Positions 1 through 11,412 are shown, numbered from the stretch's first letter. The stretch is 64,000 nucleotides of DNA from Botryotinia globosa (GCA_014898425.1 RCSZ01000025.1:186001-250000), one strand, 5' to 3'. Made by a program: numbers and translations. Notes: a model not told the origin generated them from the letters alone.

Positions 1-156
1 TTATTATAAATATTTTTTATATATAAATAATTAAATTATTGAATTTATTCTAAGAAGAACTATTCAAAAGAATAATAATCTAATTTCTAAAAAGTAATAA
101 AATAGTGTATTTGAGTGTATTTTTGAGTTCGACCAAATAGAAGTGCACGGTTACTA
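1..156. mobile_element. End of a TIR element, cut by the window edge
   Basis: The first 156 bases match the reverse complement of about 51687-51850 at almost every position, with mainly C/T and G/A differences. The outer end reads inward as TAGTAACCGTGCACTTC and is followed by TA, the expected target dinucleotide of Tc1/mariner-type elements. This is the right end of an element whose left part lies outside the window. No coding sequence is visible. Confidence 0.6.
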
Positions 157-1950
157 TATATGGAATAGGTATACTAGAAATAAATAATAAAATTTTGTTA
201 ATATAAATCTATAAAATAGATCAAATATATATATCTGTCTATTTTCATTATAAAATGAAAAAAAATATCTTTTATTCCTCAATAATTATTCAATTGTTTT
301 CTCTTCAAATTAAAATTATATCACTTGATAATGAAGTATAAAGTGTAATTATTAAAAATTATTATATATATTTAAAGCTTTTTATATTTTAATAGAATTA
401 TATAGTTTAAATATTTCTATTATAATTTTAAAGATTATGGTAATTTATCATCGAATAATAGATATTAAAGAGCTAGTATTAATTATATAAAAAACTTTAT
501 TTGGAATAAATAAGAGAGATATTAAATTATTAAATTTGATAATATTATCAATAGCTTTTGTAATCATTTTAAAGTATGATTGCTTCATTAATATTCAATT
601 TATAAATCTTATTATAAATAGTTTTACAAGATTTGTATAATAATATATAAATCTTTCAATAATATTAATTAAATAATATACTTCTATCAGAATTGTTTTT
701 ATTTAAATACATATTAATCTAGTATATTATTAGAATTCTTTTTTAATAAAGTTGATATTAATATTTTAAATAGTATATTCTAATAAATCAATATATGTAT
801 TAATTTAGTATTTATAAAGCTTGTTTTATATATTTTGTAAATATATTATTTAACTATTGAATAATCTAAAGATATGCAATTTTATCAATAATATATAGAA
901 TAGAATTGTTATTGATATAAAGTATATCAATAAGTATTATAAAATTAAATTCGAAAACCTTACTAAATAAAAAGAATACGCATTGTTTTATTATAAATCA
1001 TAAATTTGATAATAATAATAAATTCAATAAGTTGTTTGATTATTTCGATTTTTTTATTGTATTCAAAGTATTGAAATATGTTATAGAATTTAAAAATAAA
1101 TAGATAATCAAACTATTGATATATATATTATAGTTTTACTCTTATAGAATAATAAAATAATATTCATTATTATTTATAAACTAATTAATCAATTTTCGAA
1201 TATTGATGTTTCAAAATGGAAATATTTAGTTACATTATTAATAGATAAAATGAACATCTTTAACTATAATAATAATATCGTTAAAACTATTATACTCGAA
1301 TTTAAGTTTTTTTTTTTGAAAAAACAGAATAACAAGGATAGGAAAAAAAAACAAAAAAACAAAAAAACATAAAAATAAAAATAAATAAATAAAATAAAAA
1401 TAGAATAGTAATCTTTGTTATATTTCATTTTATAATATTAATTAAATTTTCCTTTAAACAGAACTAATAAAAAGAATTACTTTATTTTTATATCGAATTA
1501 TTGTTTAATGAGTAATGAGCCAATTATATTTAATGTTCTCAATCTTTTTCTATACTAAATATTTATTGTCTTTAATAATAAATCTTTGAATTATATTCAT
1601 ATTAATTATAATTCTAAAAGACTTATTTTTGTAATATTTATTATTATTGATATGAAAATATTTATGACATTAATGAAATCAATTATTATTAAAGAATTAT
1701 TAAAAGTTTTTATTAATATAAAAAATATTCTAAAAATCCTTTCAAAACTATTTGTATTAATAAAATATAAAATGTTGATTATTCAAATAATAACAATAGT
1801 AATAATAATTATTATTATTATCATCTCAATTGCTTTTTAATATAATATCAATAAAGAATTGATTATATTGTTTTATAAAGTTTCCATTATTAAGACTATT
1901 ATATTTAATATAATAATTTGTTTTAAATTAATATTTTTCTTATTATTAGT
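157..1950. other. AT-rich stretch without readable gene
   Basis: Nearly pure A/T sequence with short homopolymer and TAA/ATT runs. The longest open frame (1586-1840, plus) is built almost only of Ile, Lys, Asn and Phe codons and has no recognisable motif, so I do not call it a gene. It is probably heavily RIP-mutated transposon DNA. Confidence 0.6.
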
Positions 1951-2178
1951 TTGAGAAGGATACGGAAGACGTAGTACCCATGTATTGTAGGTCCTAATTG
2001 TCTAATTATATTCTATTCAAAGAGCTAGCTATATAGGAAAGTAGTAAGCCTTTATATAGACATTACTAAAAGAGCTAGTCTCTTTCGCATTCGCTTATTT
2101 TCCCTTTGATATAGTAGCCATTATATTGAAGTCATTCCCTTTCAAGTGAATACTCTTGTTTATACACTTATAGATATT
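1951..2178 (+). repeat. LTR-like repeat, copy 1
   Basis: A block with visibly more G and C than its surroundings, starting TGAGAAGGATACGGAAG and containing TCTTTCGCATTCGCTTA. A second, more mutated copy in the same orientation lies at about 4625-5385, differing mostly by C/T and G/A changes. Two direct copies about 2.5 kb apart fit the ends of a decayed LTR element or two solo LTRs. I could not match a target duplication. Confidence 0.5.
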
Positions 2179-4624
2179 CGTAATATTTATAACTCTTTTT
2201 TTTATAATTAAAAAAATTATCATTATTCTGACGTTTATCAAATCATATAAAAAATATTTATTAATATACTTATTATAAGAAAATTTAATTCTTTTTTAAA
2301 AAACTTGAAAGTTCATTAATATAAACATATTGATTTATGAAAGATGTTTTAATTAATATACTTTATATCAAGAATATTCTTTAATAAAAATTAATAATTT
2401 GCTTAATTTGAGTAATTAAGTCTAAAATATTTAATAAAGATTATATATTATATATTATAAGATATTATTTTAAATTATTATTATAAATTAAAAAAATCTT
2501 AATATGATAACATTAAAAATTATATTTGATTATAGGAATAACATATTAAAGAGAATATTAATTGATAATTATTGTATCAAATATCTTTTGAAATCTATAT
2601 TTAAATCTTTTTAATCTAAACTTCCAAAAGAAGATTGTTTTATTTGAAAAATATATTTTATTAATATACAAATTCTTTAAAATTATGGTAAATTACTCTG
2701 ATACTATTAAAACCTTAATAAATTACTTTCATGCTATTAAAATTAATATCTTTTTACTTTTGTATCATTTAGATTGTAATCAAAAGTAATTAGATTCAAT
2801 AATAGTTTCTATCTATAAATATATAGATTTTAGGATTTTAAATATAATATTCAATAAACAAGTATAATTATAGATCGTAGATTTTATTATATTATTATAG
2901 AATCTATTATAGAATCTAGTTTTTTTTTGATTAGAATCTAAATGGTACAAAAGTAAAAAGATATTAATTTTAGTGGCATGAGAGTAATTTATTAGACTTT
3001 TAGTGGTGTGAAAGTAATTCACCGTTAAAACAATTCATTATTATTTTATATAAATTTTAATATAAATCAAAAAGATCATTTACATTCACTTGATAATAAT
3101 TTTTTAATTATATTTAAAAGTATAATTAGAAAAATAATCATAATTATTTCAAATAATATAAATACTTTGTAATAATATTTATCGAATACAAAGATTTTTA
3201 GATTAAAATAATTATCAATATCTTTATATTTATTGTTTTCTTTATAAACTTTTAAAAAGTTAATAAAATAATGATTCTAATTATATCAATTGATATTTTG
3301 ATTATGCTTATAATTGTAATAATTAGAATGATTATAATTCCAATTATTCTTATTATCATCATTATTATAATTACTTTCATTCTTATCCCAAACATTTGTA
3401 GTATTAAAATTATCAAAATAATTATTATCATTAAACAATTTTATAAAAGAAATTATTAATAAAACTCTAAATCCTAATAAAGTTATATATAAAACTTATT
3501 TATTCTCAAAATTATAAAAGAAAAATCATTCTTAATATATATCAAAAGAAATAATTAAACTACTTATAATTCTATTAGATTTCAGTGAAATTAAATCATT
3601 AATTGAATCATTAATTAAATCATTAATTGAATCATTAAATAAATCATTAATTAAATCATTAATTAAATCATTAATTAAATCATTAATTAAATCATTAATT
3701 AAATCATTCATTAAATCATTAATTAAATCATTAATTAAATCATTAATTAAATCATTCATTAAATCATTAATTAAATCATTAATTGAATCATTATTTCAAG
3801 GTTTAATGAAAGAATCAATAAACATTTCAATTTCAATTTTTATATTAAATTTAATAAAAAGATCGGTTTATTTTATAAATATCAATAATCACATCTTATT
3901 AGTTTAATATTCTAGAAATTGTTTTTGAATTTAATTATAATCTTTTTTTATTCAAATTCTTTCTATAAAAGTGGTTTTGACATTGTTATTAATATTCATA
4001 TATGTATAAATATATACCCCTTAATACTATAGAATTATTTAAAAATTATAAAGGATTGAGTTATTAACTTTTTTAATTTAGAATTATCAAATAATTTCGA
4101 AATTATTTATAAATATCTTCTAAAAAGACGTATTAATAACTTTTGCTTTTAAATATATAATAATCCTAAGTCAAAAGTAATTATTAACATAATACTTTAT
4201 TATAAGTTTAAATACAAATACCTCATAAAACAATTTAATTATGAAGAAATCTTTTGAAAAAAAAAAAGAATTCTAGAATTTTCTTTTGAATTTTATATCT
4301 CTTAGTTTTTCTTCTTCTTATTTTAAGGAGTTTTAGTTTCTCAAAACACAAATTTATTGAAAAAAAGATAAAGAAAAACGTTATTTATTTCTTTATAAAA
4401 TTCCGATTTATAATTCTATAATAAATCAAAATTAACAATATTGTTATATGCTTTTATAACTATGAATATAGATTAATTAAACTCTTTATTAGTTTATTTA
4501 AAATTTATATTATATATAATCACTTAGGATATTATAATATTAACAATAGGAATAAAAAATAAAAAGTAAAAAGGGGTTTTAAATAATCAATTGAAGTGAT
4601 TTGTGATACTATTAATTAATATCA
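2179..4624. other. AT-rich stretch between two LTR-like repeats
   Basis: No readable gene. Apart from the 12-bp tandem array it is featureless A/T-rich DNA. It lies between two direct LTR-like repeats and may be the degraded interior of that element. Open frames at 2813-3022 and 3271-3459 have only low-complexity Ile/Asn/Lys composition. Confidence 0.5.
3588..3793. repeat. 12-bp tandem repeat array
   Basis: About 17 head-to-tail copies of TTAATTAAATCA with scattered variants (TTAATTGAATCA, TTCATTAAATCA). Because the unit is a multiple of three, the minus strand stays open as a repeated Asn-Asp-Leu-Ile peptide. That open frame is a by-product of the array, not a gene. Confidence 0.9.
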
Positions 4625-5385
4625 ATCTCAAAAGAATATAGAAAAAATAATATTTATGTATTATAGATTCTAAATATTTAATTATATTTCATTTAAAAAG
4701 CTAGTTATATAGAAAGATATTAGATTTTATATAGATATTATTGAAAGTGTTAGTTTCTTTCGCATTCGCTTAAATTCTTTAATATAATAATTATTATATT
4801 GAAGTCATTCCTTTGAAGTAAATACCCTTTATTAGGATATATATATATATAGTAGTAAACTATTAAAACTTTAATCCCTGATACTATATCTTTTAGATCA
4901 GATTATATATGTAGTGTAATAGTAAAACTTTTAATTTCTATTAGTTTTCATGTACATAATAAAATACTAAAGATTATATTAAATGAATATTGTTTTATAA
5001 TCTTTAATTACAACTTACTTAATTTAAAATAAATTTTTAAAAATTAAGAAGTAAATCAAAGACGAGAATAAATCTACTCAATAATTGAATATTCTGAATT
5101 TATTAATAATTAATAATAATAATAAGAGTATTAAATAATACAATTGTATTATTATATATTATATAGTTAATTATATATATAATATACTTTATAATTAGTC
5201 TTTTTGGAATAAAAAGAATAAAAGAGGGGAGCTCTATTAGAATGTATATATAATAATAAGCTATTAGAACTTTAATCCCTGATATTGTGTCTTTTAGATT
5301 AGATTGTATACGTGGTGTAGTGATAAAGCTTACGACTTCTATTGATTTCCATGCATGTAACACCCTTGTTCATGCATTATTATAT
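4625..5385 (+). repeat. LTR-like repeat, copy 2, split by a TRIM-like element
   Basis: Second copy of the repeat at 1951-2178. The left part (about 4625-4829) matches up to AATACCCTT; the right part resumes at 5363 with CCCTTGTTCATGCATTAT, matching TCTTGTTTATACACTTAT of copy 1. The interruption is exactly the TRIM-like element with its CCCTT duplication, so this copy shows the pre-insertion state and dates the TRIM as younger than this repeat. Confidence 0.6.
4830..5362 (+). mobile_element. TRIM-like non-coding LTR element, copy 1
   Basis: A 533-bp element with two direct terminal repeats (4830-4961 and 5235-5362) around about 270 bp of non-coding DNA. The ends are TATTAG (TGTTAG in other copies) and TAACA, and a perfect 5-bp target duplication CCCTT flanks it (4825-4829 and 5363-5367). 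A purine run, AAAAGAGGGGAGCTC, lies directly before the 3' repeat and fixes the orientation. The interior is far too short for gag or pol, so it must rely on proteins of another element. The open frame on the opposite strand here is incidental. Confidence 0.85.
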
Positions 5386-5878
5386 TATTCAAAATTAACA
5401 AAATGAATAAATCTTTTATTTGTTTTTCGAGATTAATTATATTTATTTTCTATATTTTAAAAAGTCTAGAAAGAATTATAATGTATTGATTGATATAGCT
5501 TATATTAATTCATAGAATTTTTAAATTCAATATATAAAAAAGCTCTATCTGAAAACTTATTATAAATTCAATTACTTACGTTACTTATAATATAAAGTAT
5601 TTTCTTTTTTGAAAACTAAAGATTATTATAATCATTATAACTATTCAAAAAGCTTTTATTAATTTTTTTGAAATAATAATTATTCAATTTTGTCAATTAA
5701 TAAATTTCTCTCCTACTAATTAATTTATTTAAATGAAATCAAAGAATCTAATCATATTCAATTATAATATAGAATATAAAACATTTCAAAGCTTTCTTTT
5801 TTCTTTAATATTATACATATTATATTTAGTAAAACTTATTTTATGAACTATCAAACTTTGCTTCAAATATACTAATGA
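5368..5878. other. AT-rich stretch left of island 1
   Basis: The right arm of the interrupted LTR-like repeat runs to about 5385; beyond it the sequence is A/T-rich and I see no gene, RNA gene or clear repeat boundary. Composition changes to the less AT-rich island near 5880. Confidence 0.4.
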
Positions 5879-6127
5879 TTTATATTCTTATTGAATTTAC
5901 TGTGTACTATTGTTTTTGTTGGGGGATCTCTCTGCATTTTTTATTAGTATGTGTGGAATATCGAATGATGCGTTTATAATATCATTCTGCACTTATAACT
6001 ATATCTTTTCAATAATAAGAATTCCCAATTGTATGGTATTTATCAATAACAAAAGTTCGTGTTATAGCGATGTGGACAGAAGGTTGTAAATCAAAGTAAA
6101 AAAAGAGGTTCTGAAATATATAATATC
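5879..6127 (+). pseudogene. Broken reading frame, possible membrane-segment protein (island 1, ORF 0)
   Basis: One frame reads as protein-like sequence from about 5882 to 6127: a hydrophobic stretch rich in Leu, Val, Gly, Cys and Ile that could be a membrane segment, then a more polar and basic part. It is interrupted by about five stop codons (TAG, TGA, TAA, TAA, TAG), most of which could derive from Gln or Trp codons by C-to-T or G-to-A change. I found no clear start codon; the 5' end may be lost in the AT-rich flank. The next gene of the cluster starts about 120 bp downstream on the same strand. I do not recognise the family; the call rests on composition and stop pattern alone. Confidence 0.4.
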
Positions 6128-6250
6128 TAAATACACCATGATAGGATATAAGATATTTTCTGTATATTATTATAACAGAGAATATATATATAGTCCTATC
6201 ACAACCAATAATTGGTATAAGGAGACATATAAAAGTTTTTAAAATACATC

Positions 6251-7265
6251 ATGTATTACTTAGCTTAACTGCTTCTTAATGAGATTGAGGATATTAATAC
6301 ATATAGCCTTCGACTATATATCCACAATGTAATAGATATAACCAACAGCAATACAACCGCAATTGCACTGAACACCTTTCAATATGAGCGGTAGCGGAAT
6401 GAAAACAATCCTTTTAATGATACTTCCATGCAGCAGGTCACACAAGATCTAATAACACAAACATCTACACCACATCCCCAGTACTTGCAAAGATGGCGAA
6501 TACATAATTATAAACAATTCATATATGAACATTTTTCTATAGTAATAAGCATACAAATACAATGGCTGTTTATTACAGTCTAGTATAGTATTAGACTATA
6601 TTATCCTAAATATATATATAGACTATAGTTCTATTACCGTATTATTGTATGTAAAAAATAAACATATACAAGAATTTAAAGATTGCTTAAAACAAACAAG
6701 ATCGCAATCTAGTCTTGAGATATTAATAGCTATTTATTATCCGGAAAATATTTCTATTATTGTAGACATTAGGTATTATAATAAAGAGTAGTCTATATAT
6801 ACAATAGATTACAATAATTTTGGGAAGTTCTATTTACACAATTTCATAAATAACTCTCCTATATTTATAAATTGTAATAAGAATACAAAAATTTATGATA
6901 CATTAAGAATACACAGCAAAACTTTATTATAGTTTTATTCCGGTATTTGTAATAATCCTCTAATATCTAATACTAACATAAAAAAAACAGCCAAAGTATT
7001 GAAATACTACTCGAAAGACAGCATGCCATCCATTGCCTTTATAGAACCAGGTGTTTTACATTACACTAAAAGATTTATAGTCATATCTGATATAAAGCGT
7101 AGATACGTGAGAATTGCTTCTATAACTTTGCAATCGAATGGTACTAGCGGCGAATACTTTTCGTACTTCTATATAAAATCTACTATACTCAAAGCTTACG
7201 GTAAAACAAAGAGAAACAAAAGCAAGGTACTGGAAAACACAAATATACTCGTTGGAAACTTTTAA
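6251..7265 (+). pseudogene. Broken 338-codon gene of unknown function (island 1, ORF 1)
   Basis: An ATG at 6251 opens a frame that reads as plausible protein for 110 codons, broken by a TAA at 6266 and a TAG further on, and ends at TAG 6581. A frame shifted by one base takes over near 6567 and runs to 7265, interrupted only by TAG at 6789 and 6930. The product would be about 335 residues, with polar Asn/Thr/Gln-rich sequence early, hydrophobic Ile/Leu/Tyr stretches in the middle and a basic C-terminal end. There is no intron consensus and no low-complexity drift, so this was once coding. Stops fit CAA/CAG to TAA/TAG. The next gene begins 44 bp downstream on the same strand. I do not recognise the protein; a viral or plasmid origin is inferred from gene packing only. 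Confidence 0.6.
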
Positions 7266-7309
7266 AACAATACTATAAACACAACTTTATATTACGCTTT
7301 CTACTCAAA

Positions 7310-7885
7310 ATGAACACCGCAATAAAACCAAGAAACAATACAATGATTTTACTCAAATCATTATTTGAAATAAAAAACACATCAGAACCTGTGACCGATA
7401 CAATCTAATACTATTACATAGCATTTTCGTTATATTTACTTAGTATACACTCTACTAATATTATAAACTATATTATACTGATACAATTACTATACCCCCA
7501 TAATATTTATCCACTGTACGCTACTACTATGTCTTACAATTCGATATTAATATATAACATATATCAAGAAATACTAACGATAATGGATATATTCTCAAAT
7601 GACATAAGTATTATATCTAATACGGATAAGTTCTATATATAAGAATGATTTATACATAACTATGATCAATTATATAACAATATTATTATAATAAATTGCA
7701 ACTGTTTTTCAACGAATAAAAACTCTTATATAAATAAGGAAGCTATACTTATCATTAGATTCTTGAGCTCTATCGTTTCATTTAGTTAGTATATGGGATA
7801 CCCCATAATCGAAATATTTGCCCTGGGTAGCGTTACAAAGAATACTACTTTAAAACTGAAATCGTTTATAGAGAATCATGATTAG
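7310..7885 (+). pseudogene. Broken 191-codon gene of unknown function (island 1, ORF 2)
   Basis: From ATG 7310 one frame stays protein-like to TAG 7883, with in-frame stops at 7406 (TAA), 7640 (TAA), 7646 (TGA) and 7787 (TAG). The product is rich in Ile, Asn, Tyr and Ser, with no motif I recognise. The frame is kept over its full length, so only point mutations have hit it. Its last codons overlap the ATG of the next gene by 8 bp, the packing expected of a compact virus, plasmid or prokaryote-like gene array and unusual for a fungal nuclear gene. The TGA is not a standard RIP product from Trp but could derive from CGA or TGG. Confidence 0.55.
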
Positions 7886-8921
7886 GGATATAGTGTACCC
7901 CGCGGCTATTATTAGAGGTATAAGCAATGTATCGCTACTATATACACTTGATAAACCTGTATTTCCTAAGGTTTTATACAAAGTTATAATAAATAATAAA
8001 ATAAAAGTTAGAGAGAGAAAAACAATCGCTAATAATCTCAAAGATATATCGAATACATCAAGCGAGTTAGATAATAGTGTAGACAAATTTATAGTATTCT
8101 TAAAGACAAACAACGCATTAGTTATTAAGATTAATATAGTTTTGAATATAATATTTATATAGTCTACATTTATATTGAAGTTATTACAAACGGCTAGAAA
8201 TATTTTGTTCTTTGTAAATATAAATACAGTTATAGATAGACCCAAAATAAATACTGCAAATGAAATATCCTATCCCAATTATAATATAACATTATCGCGA
8301 TTTAATAAGATAATAGAAAACAAATCCAATATTATATTAAAATCTATCTCTAGTATACTCTTTAATCCTATATAATTGTATAAGAAAATATATAAAAAAT
8401 AAGCAGTGAAATGTATAGAATTTGTAGTTATTAAATCGAGTCTGTCTAGTATACCCACTTTCATTTTATTCAAGGATATTATCGATACACCCAAAATGAA
8501 ATAGATTAGATTTATAAAGAGTACAGTAGCTCAAATATCAGTTAAAAAAAGCAACGCCATTTTAACACTTTCGTTTAATATAGAAAGTATTTCTTCTATA
8601 ATATTTATTGAAAGTAGCTTTATGACATTACAATATCAGATTATAGTAATACAATGTAAGTCTTCTATTACTTCTCTTATGCGAGCTGTAGTCGTATTAC
8701 AGTCTCTAACAGATACTAATCAAAAAGATCTATTTATAGTTGTAGATTATATATTAAATAACAATACAGAGTTAATAGTTCACTTTAACGAAATAAACAC
8801 TGATATTTGGTTTCGTATTGTATTATATGTAATTAATCTTTTAATATTCAAATATATAAAATCTGATAGAAATATTTATATCAATAAATCTATAATAGAT
8901 CTACTAAAAATAAATAAATAG
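7878..8921 (+). pseudogene. Broken 348-codon gene of unknown function (island 1, ORF 3)
   Basis: One uninterrupted frame from ATG 7878 to TAG 8919 carries only four internal stops: TAG 8160, TAA 8373, TAA 8400 and TAG 8502, each explainable as CAG or CAA changed by C-to-T. The stretches between read as normal protein: a basic N-terminal third, a Ser/Ile-rich middle and a C-terminal third with acidic and hydrophobic segments. No known domain is apparent to me. Open frames on the opposite strand (7850-8245 and 8279-8494) are shadows: the plus frame accounts for every broken segment with one continuous phase. It overlaps the preceding gene by 8 bp. Confidence 0.6.
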
Positions 8922-9100
8922 AATATAGTAATAGTATTTAATATATATTAGTTTTGTTTTTAATATCTCAATAATATAGTAGTTTAATATATCTTTGTAA
9001 TTCAACATTCGTTTAAAAAATAAAGCAATGTTATACTATTGTATTAGAAACTTAATTCGATATTAGACATCAAATACTATTTAAATATATTCTAATAATT

Positions 9101-9949
9101 ATGGTAGTACAACAAGCTTCGATTTCTAATCAGGGATGTGCGAAGGCTAGTAGAAATGTAGTTTCTATAGGATTAGAGTGTGGGAGGATAATGGTGAACT
9201 CAATAAACTCAAAGTATTTTTCAGCCTTTTAAAGAATAACACCAAGATCTTTACTCATATTAACAATATTCATGCGGGAGTGTTGTTATAACATTATTAC
9301 GAGTGTAATATAATATTCGAGTACAAGGGTACATAGAGCAATTATATCAATTACTCGCTTGTTATCATCCCTTACGTTGAGTTAAAAACCAAGGGCGGTT
9401 CTGCCGTTGAATCCAAATATAACAATAGTTTTGTATATGCCAGTCTTTACAGATTATTGGCCAAACGCATCTCGAACATAGAAGTAGAAGAAAGATATAA
9501 TATATTGATAAAAGAGAGCAAGATAAAATTCAATGAAGAAGACTAGTAGATCATAGTAAACGTCCCTGACAACCATAACATCCTTTTTATTCAATAAAAT
9601 AGCAAGACTAATCCCATTAGATTTTCTCGTGTTTTTATAATAACAAAGAAAGACTTGATAATAAATGCTATATTGCAGTTCAAACTCAAATATATAATAT
9701 CAAAAGCAAAGAATAAGCTCAAATACTACCTTATATTGAACGATCCGAATTACCCCATGCCGGATTTTAATACAGCTTGGAAAATTTCTATCACCATAAC
9801 ATTCACCATTATTGCGAATACTAATATCGAAAACACTCCTTTTAAACATAAGGATACCACTGTAACAAAACCTGCTTTATTTCAGATTTAGACTAAAGAT
9901 AACATATCCAAAGATCTTCTTAAAGCTTTAAATCAACTTAGACTTTGAT
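9101..9949 (+). pseudogene. Broken gene of about 263-280 codons, unknown function (island 1, ORF 4)
   Basis: ATG 9101 opens a clear 43-codon frame. After a one-base frameshift near 9226-9230 the continuing frame runs to TAG 9889, or to a TGA near 9946 if that TAG is also a mutation. Internal stops are TAA 9289, TAG 9334, tandem TAG-TAG at 9544-9549 and TAA 9595. Tandem TAGs could come from two Trp or Gln codons. The sequence between is complex, with a Lys/Gly/Glu-containing central part and Ile/Thr-rich C-terminal part. About 180 bp separate it from the gene before and 90-150 bp from the next. I do not recognise the family. Confidence 0.55.
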
Positions 9950-10037
9950 TGCTTCCCACCCTCCTCTATATTCCATAATGTATTGACTAATAGCATTTGT
10001 TTTTAAAAACAATCTCAACAATATTGATTCAGAAACA

Positions 10038-10493
10038 ATGGAGAATGCCATAATAAATCTAAAAAGCATAAGCTTGATGGAGATCAGCGTAACTCAAAAT
10101 CTAACAAATGAAGTGAATATAGGAAGCATTATAATCTTCTCTACACATACATTTGAAAAGCTATCAAAATTGAACAAACTTATAGAATATCTTAATAGAA
10201 AGTTTAGGACTAGTAAATATAGATTGGTTTCGATTGAATATACTCTTATTTACATTTCATACTCAAAGCATAGATACAAGCCAGACAACATAAACAGAAT
10301 CTCCAATAAGGACATAGCTTCTACCTAGGAGATGTTAATCTTGGCGAATATAATAATACCCCCTACGAAAACGAGGTGCTTTAAGTCACTCCTATCGTTT
10401 AAATGTTTAACATCTCTTTGGGATACTATAGAGTATCCTAGCGTTAAACTCCTTGTAAACAATTTCCAGGAATACAAACAATACTTTATATAG
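10038..10493 (+). pseudogene. Broken 151-codon gene of unknown function (island 1, ORF 5)
   Basis: ATG 10038 opens a 96-codon frame ending at TAG 10326; reading through that single stop continues the same phase as protein-like sequence to TAG 10491. The product would be about 150 residues, mixed polar, with a Leu/Lys/Asn-rich segment around residues 45-60 and an aromatic, charged C-terminal end. One internal stop makes this the least damaged member of the cluster. Between 10494 and 10750 composition is still island-like, but I can follow no frame with confidence. Confidence 0.5.
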
Positions 10494-10751
10494 TGTGTTA
10501 TAATGATTTTATTTAGTAAGGCTTTATTTATTATAAAATTCCGCTTTCATTTATAAGTATAAATATTGTGTGTATGTAGTTAAACTCTATTATTTTATTG
10601 TACTCTATTATAATAGGGGAGAAGCCTTCAAATCTATCTCTTATTGAAAGAGTACTATGTATGGAGACAAATGATTTAGAAAATCAGTAGCATTGATTGA
10701 AGTCCACATGCTATGAAGTGAGATTTCTAAAGCCTTGCATACACTAACGCA

Positions 10752-10866
10752 TTTGATAAGTCGACCACCCTACTTTCGGGCTACCCTTTGACATCAAAAA
10801 TCACTTTTTTGACTTATCAATATCTCTATCAATATTGAATATAATTTAATAGAAACTTATATTTAT
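10752..10866. repeat. Boundary repeat next to island 1, copy 1
   Basis: Starts with TTGATAAGTCGACCACCC, contains direct GRCCACCC-type motifs and ends its GC-bearing part with GACTTATCAA, so the first 10 and last 10 bases of the 68-bp core are inverted repeats. A second copy (30219-30340) lies at the right edge of island 2 and matches on into the AT-rich part. It could be one end of a DNA transposon or a small foldback unit. Confidence 0.65.
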
Positions 10867-11150
10867 ATATATATATTTACTTTATAATTCTTTTTGATTG
10901 TATTTATATTTTCTTTTTATTAGAAAAAACTTTAATTATTATAGATATTAGAAGTTATAAACTGAAAATTAAAAATTATAATACGAGATTTAAGAAATAA
11001 AAAAGAGTTTATTGATTAACATATTGATGAAGTATAAATATTTTTTTAAATTAATTAAATATAATACTTTGAATATTATAGTAATTATATATAGCTGTTT
11101 ATCGGTTTCGAAACTTATACTAAAAATAAGTATTTTGCTTTGTTTATATT

Positions 11151-11412
11151 TGTCAAGGTTACAAGGTTATAAGTTATATAAAACTATATAGCGAAAAACC
11201 CTCAAGCCCCTTTCATATTATAGACTCCTTTGTTTCAAAATATTCCACGGATCTCTTTCTTTTTCAAGATATTTCGAAAACCTAATCTTTAGCCTTGAAC
11301 CCTTGTATCGAAGTCAATCTGTTTGCTATAAATTGTATGCTTTCAATAGTTTTAGAGAAGTAATGAAAAGTCTTATTTCAAAATATATCTAAAGTTGATT
11401 TATTGCTACTAG
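11151..11412 (-). mobile_element. LTR of family B, 5' end eroded
   Basis: In minus sense the family B LTR runs from TGTTAGAGTAG to CCTTGACA. This copy keeps the TTGACA end at 11151 (read here as TGTCAAGGTTACAAGG) but its other end is lost near CTACTAGTTTTATAG. It is followed by about 256 bp of family B leader sequence and then a second LTR in the same orientation. Confidence 0.6.

Noticed and set aside
3532..3759. Asn-Asp-Leu-Ile repeat protein
   Set aside because: The frame is open only because a 12-bp tandem repeat is a multiple of three; no start context or flanking coding sequence.
5103..5363. An 86-codon minus-strand gene
   Set aside because: It lies inside the TRIM-like element and mostly in its terminal repeat; other copies do not keep the frame.
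7850..8494. Minus-strand open frames at 7850-8245 and 8279-8494 as genes
   Set aside because: They lie opposite a single continuous plus-strand phase that explains 7878-8921 with four RIP-type stops and fits the spacing of the same-strand cluster; the minus frames look like shadows.
5879..10493. Reassigned TAG/TAA codons in island 1 instead of mutation
   Set aside because: TAA, TAG and a TGA are all used internally, frameshifts are present, and flanking repeats show the same transition bias, so RIP damage is the simpler explanation.
5879..10750. A mitochondrial DNA insertion
   Set aside because: No cytochrome, ATPase, NADH dehydrogenase, rRNA or tRNA sequence is recognisable, and the gene order resembles no fungal mitochondrial core set. 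A mitochondrial plasmid is not excluded.
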